Assembly: GCA_007131405.1 (NCBI GenBank)
Contig: SLQR01000029.1
Span: forward strand, 1 to 34,987
DNA from: Candidatus Izemoplasma sp.
Lineage (GTDB): Bacteria > Bacillota_I > Bacilli_A > Izemoplasmatales > Izemoplasmataceae
Length of the DNA: 34,987 bases
Direction: 5' to 3'
Shown in pieces: positions 32,897 to 34,987 of this stretch. The notes below the pieces were generated by a model, which saw only the letters and a list, made by a program, of their open reading frames with translations, searched no databases and had not been told where the DNA came from. The translations under genes and the position numbers were made by a program. How positions within the stretch are numbered: position 1 is the first letter of the stretch; each line of letters starts with the position of its first letter.

Positions 32897-33799
32897 ATGC
32901 TGAAACAACTATTAAAAGAGTACGAATATGAACTTAAATCGTCCCAAGCGTTGAGCAAGAACTCAGTCTCAGCGTACATGGCAGATTTAAAAGCGTATGT
33001 TGAGTATTTATTGCGTAAAGACATAAATCGACCGGAATCAATCACAAAAGACCACATCAAGCAGTATTTAATGACATTAAGAAAAAAGCATTCATCGAGT
33101 TCAACAATCAGCCGCAAACTAAGCGCTTTGCGTAAATTTCATCAGTTTATGCTCGAAGAGAAATTAGTGGATGAAAACATAATTTTAGGCATCCACCGAC
33201 CGAAACAAGCAAAACGCTTACCCGATGTGCTATCGCTAGAAGAAATTGAACGCCTTATTACCTTAACGCAAGATAAAACCCCACTCGCTAAACGCAATCT
33301 AGCAATGATTGAGTTGCTTTATGGATCGGGGTTACGAATTTCGGAATTATTGGACTTAAAAACGGATGATTTGCATATAAATATGGGATTTATCAATGTC
33401 ATTGGTAAAGGCTCAAAAGAGCGTATTGTTCCGATTGGTTCGGAAGCCGCTATGGCGCTAAAAGCCTATTTAGAAGATGGGTGGTTAACCTTACGTAAAA
33501 AACCCACACCGCATGTTTTTCTAAACCGTTTTGGTAACAAAATGAGTCGTGTTGGATTTTATAAAATAATTAAAGAATTGGCCGCAAAAGCTGACATCAA
33601 AAAAGACGTAAGTCCACATACGTTACGTCACAGTTTTGCGACGCATTTACTTGAAGGTGGTGTTGATTTGCGCTACGTTCAAGAAATGCTTGGTCACAGC
33701 GATGTTTCAACCACAGAAATTTACACACACATTAATAAAAAACAACTAATTGCAGTGTATGATGCTTATCATCCACATGCAAAGAAGAAGGAGCGATAA
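32897..33799 (+). CDS. xerD: Tyrosine recombinase, XerD-like
   Basis: 300 residues. The N-terminal SAM-like DNA-binding domain (1-105) and C-terminal catalytic domain carry all six active-site residues: Arg147 (GSGLRISE), Lys171 (GKGSKER), His241-x-x-Arg244 (HTLRHS), His267 (LGHSD) and Tyr276 (EIYTHI). It should resolve chromosome dimers at dif with a partner XerC. The xerD-deoB order matches Bacillus. Overlap with deoB is nil: TAA, one base, ATG. Alternatives (XerC, phage integrase) are less likely given this context and length. Confidence 0.92.
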   Translation: MLKQLLKEYEYELKSSQALSKNSVSAYMADLKAYVEYLLRKDINRPESITKDHIKQYLMTLRKKHSSSSTISRKLSALRKFHQFMLEEKLVDENIILGIHRPKQAKRLPDVLSLEEIERLITLTQDKTPLAKRNLAMIELLYGSGLRISELLDLKTDDLHINMGFINVIGKGSKERIVPIGSEAAMALKAYLEDGWLTLRKKPTPHVFLNRFGNKMSRVGFYKIIKELAAKADIKKDVSPHTLRHSFATHLLEGGVDLRYVQEMLGHSDVSTTEIYTHINKKQLIAVYDAYHPHAKKKER

Positions 33800-33800
33800 T

Positions 33801-34976
33801 ATGTTTAAACGTATTTTTTTAATTATCATTGACAGCGTTGGTGTTGGTGAAATGCCTGATGCAAAAGAGTATGGTGATGAAGGAGCCAATACGATTCGCA
33901 ATATCAGTTTGGCAACTGACGGACTGCATCTACCTGTGATGCAATCACTAGGCTATGGAAATCTAACTGATATTAAAGGGGTTGCCCCAACGAATAATGC
34001 AAAGGGTTACTACACGAAAATGGCAGAAGTCAGTGTTGGAAAAGACACAATGACAGGGCATTGGGAATTGATGGGGTTGAAAATTGAAACGCCATTTCAA
34101 ACCTTTACCGAAACTGGATTTCCGGATGAATTGATTGAAGAACTTGAAAAACGCACCGGCCGTAAGATTGTTGGCAACAAAGCAAGCAGCGGAACCGTCA
34201 TCTTAGATGAATACGGTGAACACCAATTAAAAACAGGGGATTTGATCGTCTACACAAGCGCAGACAGCGTTTTACAAATTGCGGCTCATGAAGAAAAAGT
34301 TGGTCTTGATGAACTTTATAAAGCGTGTGAAATTGCGCGTGAACTTACACTTCAAGATAAATACAAAGTCGGTCGCGTGATTGCACGTCCCTTTCTTGGG
34401 GATAAAAAAGGCGAATTTGAGCGTACCGCAAACCGTCATGACTACGCATTAAAACCATTTGGTGATACCACATTGAATTTCTTAGAAAATGATGGGAAAG
34501 ATGTTATTGCTTTTGGTAAAATCAATGATATTTATGTTGGTGAAGGCATTAAAGAATCCTATAAACAAGCTTCAAACAAAGAAGGCATGGAAAATTATAT
34601 TGCCTACGCAAAAAAAGATTTCGAAGGCCTTGCGTATTTGAATCTCGTCGACTTTGACGCACTTTACGGTCATCGACGTGACCCTGATGGGTACAAAAAA
34701 GCCTTAGAAGAGTTTGATGGTCAACTAAAAGAACTTATGCAAGAACTTAAAGAAGATGATCTATTGATGGTGACGGCAGATCATGGAAATGATCCGACCC
34801 ATGAAGGAACCGATCACACTCGTGAGTATGTGCCGCTACTCGTCTATAGTCCGCGTCTTTCAGGTGGTGAGTTGCCGCTCCGTGAGAGTTTTGCTGACAT
34901 TGGCGCAACAATCTCAGATAACTTTGGTGTTAAGCAAACCAAACTTGGGAAAAGTTTCTTGCCGTTACTTAAGTAA
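33801..34976 (+). CDS. deoB: Phosphopentomutase
   Basis: 391 residues from the ATG at 33801 after AAGGAGCG. N-terminal metal-binding [20 protein letters not shown] with Asp11; Thr85 in [10 protein letters not shown] is the residue phosphorylated in the alkaline-phosphatase-superfamily mechanism; ADHGNDPT (near 330) and [13 protein letters not shown] supply the other Mn2+ ligands. It interconverts ribose/deoxyribose 1- and 5-phosphate in nucleoside salvage. Nucleoside phosphorylase genes usually follow but would be beyond the window. The stop is followed by 11 A that run to the window end. Confidence 0.96.
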   Translation: MFKRIFLIIIDSVGVGEMPDAKEYGDEGANTIRNISLATDGLHLPVMQSLGYGNLTDIKGVAPTNNAKGYYTKMAEVSVGKDTMTGHWELMGLKIETPFQTFTETGFPDELIEELEKRTGRKIVGNKASSGTVILDEYGEHQLKTGDLIVYTSADSVLQIAAHEEKVGLDELYKACEIARELTLQDKYKVGRVIARPFLGDKKGEFERTANRHDYALKPFGDTTLNFLENDGKDVIAFGKINDIYVGEGIKESYKQASNKEGMENYIAYAKKDFEGLAYLNLVDFDALYGHRRDPDGYKKALEEFDGQLKELMQELKEDDLLMVTADHGNDPTHEGTDHTREYVPLLVYSPRLSGGELPLRESFADIGATISDNFGVKQTKLGKSFLPLLK

Positions 34977-34987
34977 AAAAAAAAAAA

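Noticed and set aside
34977-34987. Run of 11 A at the window end, possibly the start of a terminator or a poly-A tract
   Set aside because: It is cut by the window edge; no second arm is visible, and it may be an assembly or contig end.
1-34987. Alternative genetic code (TGA as Trp) expected in some Mollicutes
   Set aside because: TGA ends several well-defined genes at family-typical lengths and Trp is TGG throughout, so the standard code holds.
1-34987. CRISPR array, insertion sequence, prophage or tRNA gene
   Set aside because: No regularly spaced repeats, transposase, phage gene or CCA-ended cloverleaf was seen; the XerD-like recombinase has housekeeping context and full active site.

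Overview
The window is a gene-dense chromosomal segment of a low-GC Gram-positive-type bacterium. The RNase P RNA is of the Bacillus type (class B), ribosome-binding sites are strong AGGAGG-like, and rho-independent hairpins follow many genes. TGA ends several clear genes (14071-14475 minus, 16257-16751, 23214-24344, 31782-32888) and tryptophan is TGG, so the standard bacterial code applies and a Mycoplasma/Spiroplasma code is excluded. The gene set fits Bacillota or the walled-relative/Mollicutes border (for example Izemoplasma-, Haloplasma- or Acholeplasma-like lineages). That rank is inference; I cannot name a species.

Layout. 1-2.2 kb: the 3' part of an RND/MMPL-type exporter, its TetR-type regulator, and a frameshifted gene remnant. 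2.2-7.9 kb: an SDR oxidoreductase, a YwaF-like membrane protein, a cytochrome b5-like lipoprotein paired with an MsrQ/ferric-reductase-like membrane protein, a Nudix hydrolase, threonine aldolase, small membrane proteins and a GNAT acetyltransferase. 7.9-14.5 kb: a MATE exporter and a small membrane protein (minus strand), a mini-thioredoxin, an unassigned 8-helix membrane protein, a solitary complex-I/Mrp-type antiporter subunit, an Ohr-type peroxidase, and a DUF2177-DUF1295 pair (minus strand). 14.6-17.1 kb: a tight four-gene operon of a DUF1576 membrane protein, an unassigned 116-residue protein, a flavodoxin and a membrane-anchored FMN-binding protein with an intact covalent-flavin motif.

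17.2-35 kb is mostly housekeeping: rnhC (minus) divergent from mutS2, then trxA, truB-ribF, rpsO, an AI-2E transporter/amidohydrolase/UPF0316 operon, pnp, a 55-residue [2Fe-2S] BFD-type protein, rnpB, lepA, a ZIP metal transporter, hemW, a XerD-type recombinase and deoB, whose stop lies 11 bases before the window end.

A theme is redox chemistry at or outside the membrane: b5 lipoprotein plus haem-type membrane reductase, FMN-binding anchor plus flavodoxin, mini-thioredoxin, Ohr, BFD ferredoxin and an ion-translocating subunit. The two best candidates for an undescribed system are the DUF1576/flavodoxin/FMN-binding operon and the b5-lipoprotein/MsrQ-like pair. No CRISPR array, insertion sequence, prophage, tRNA or rRNA was seen.
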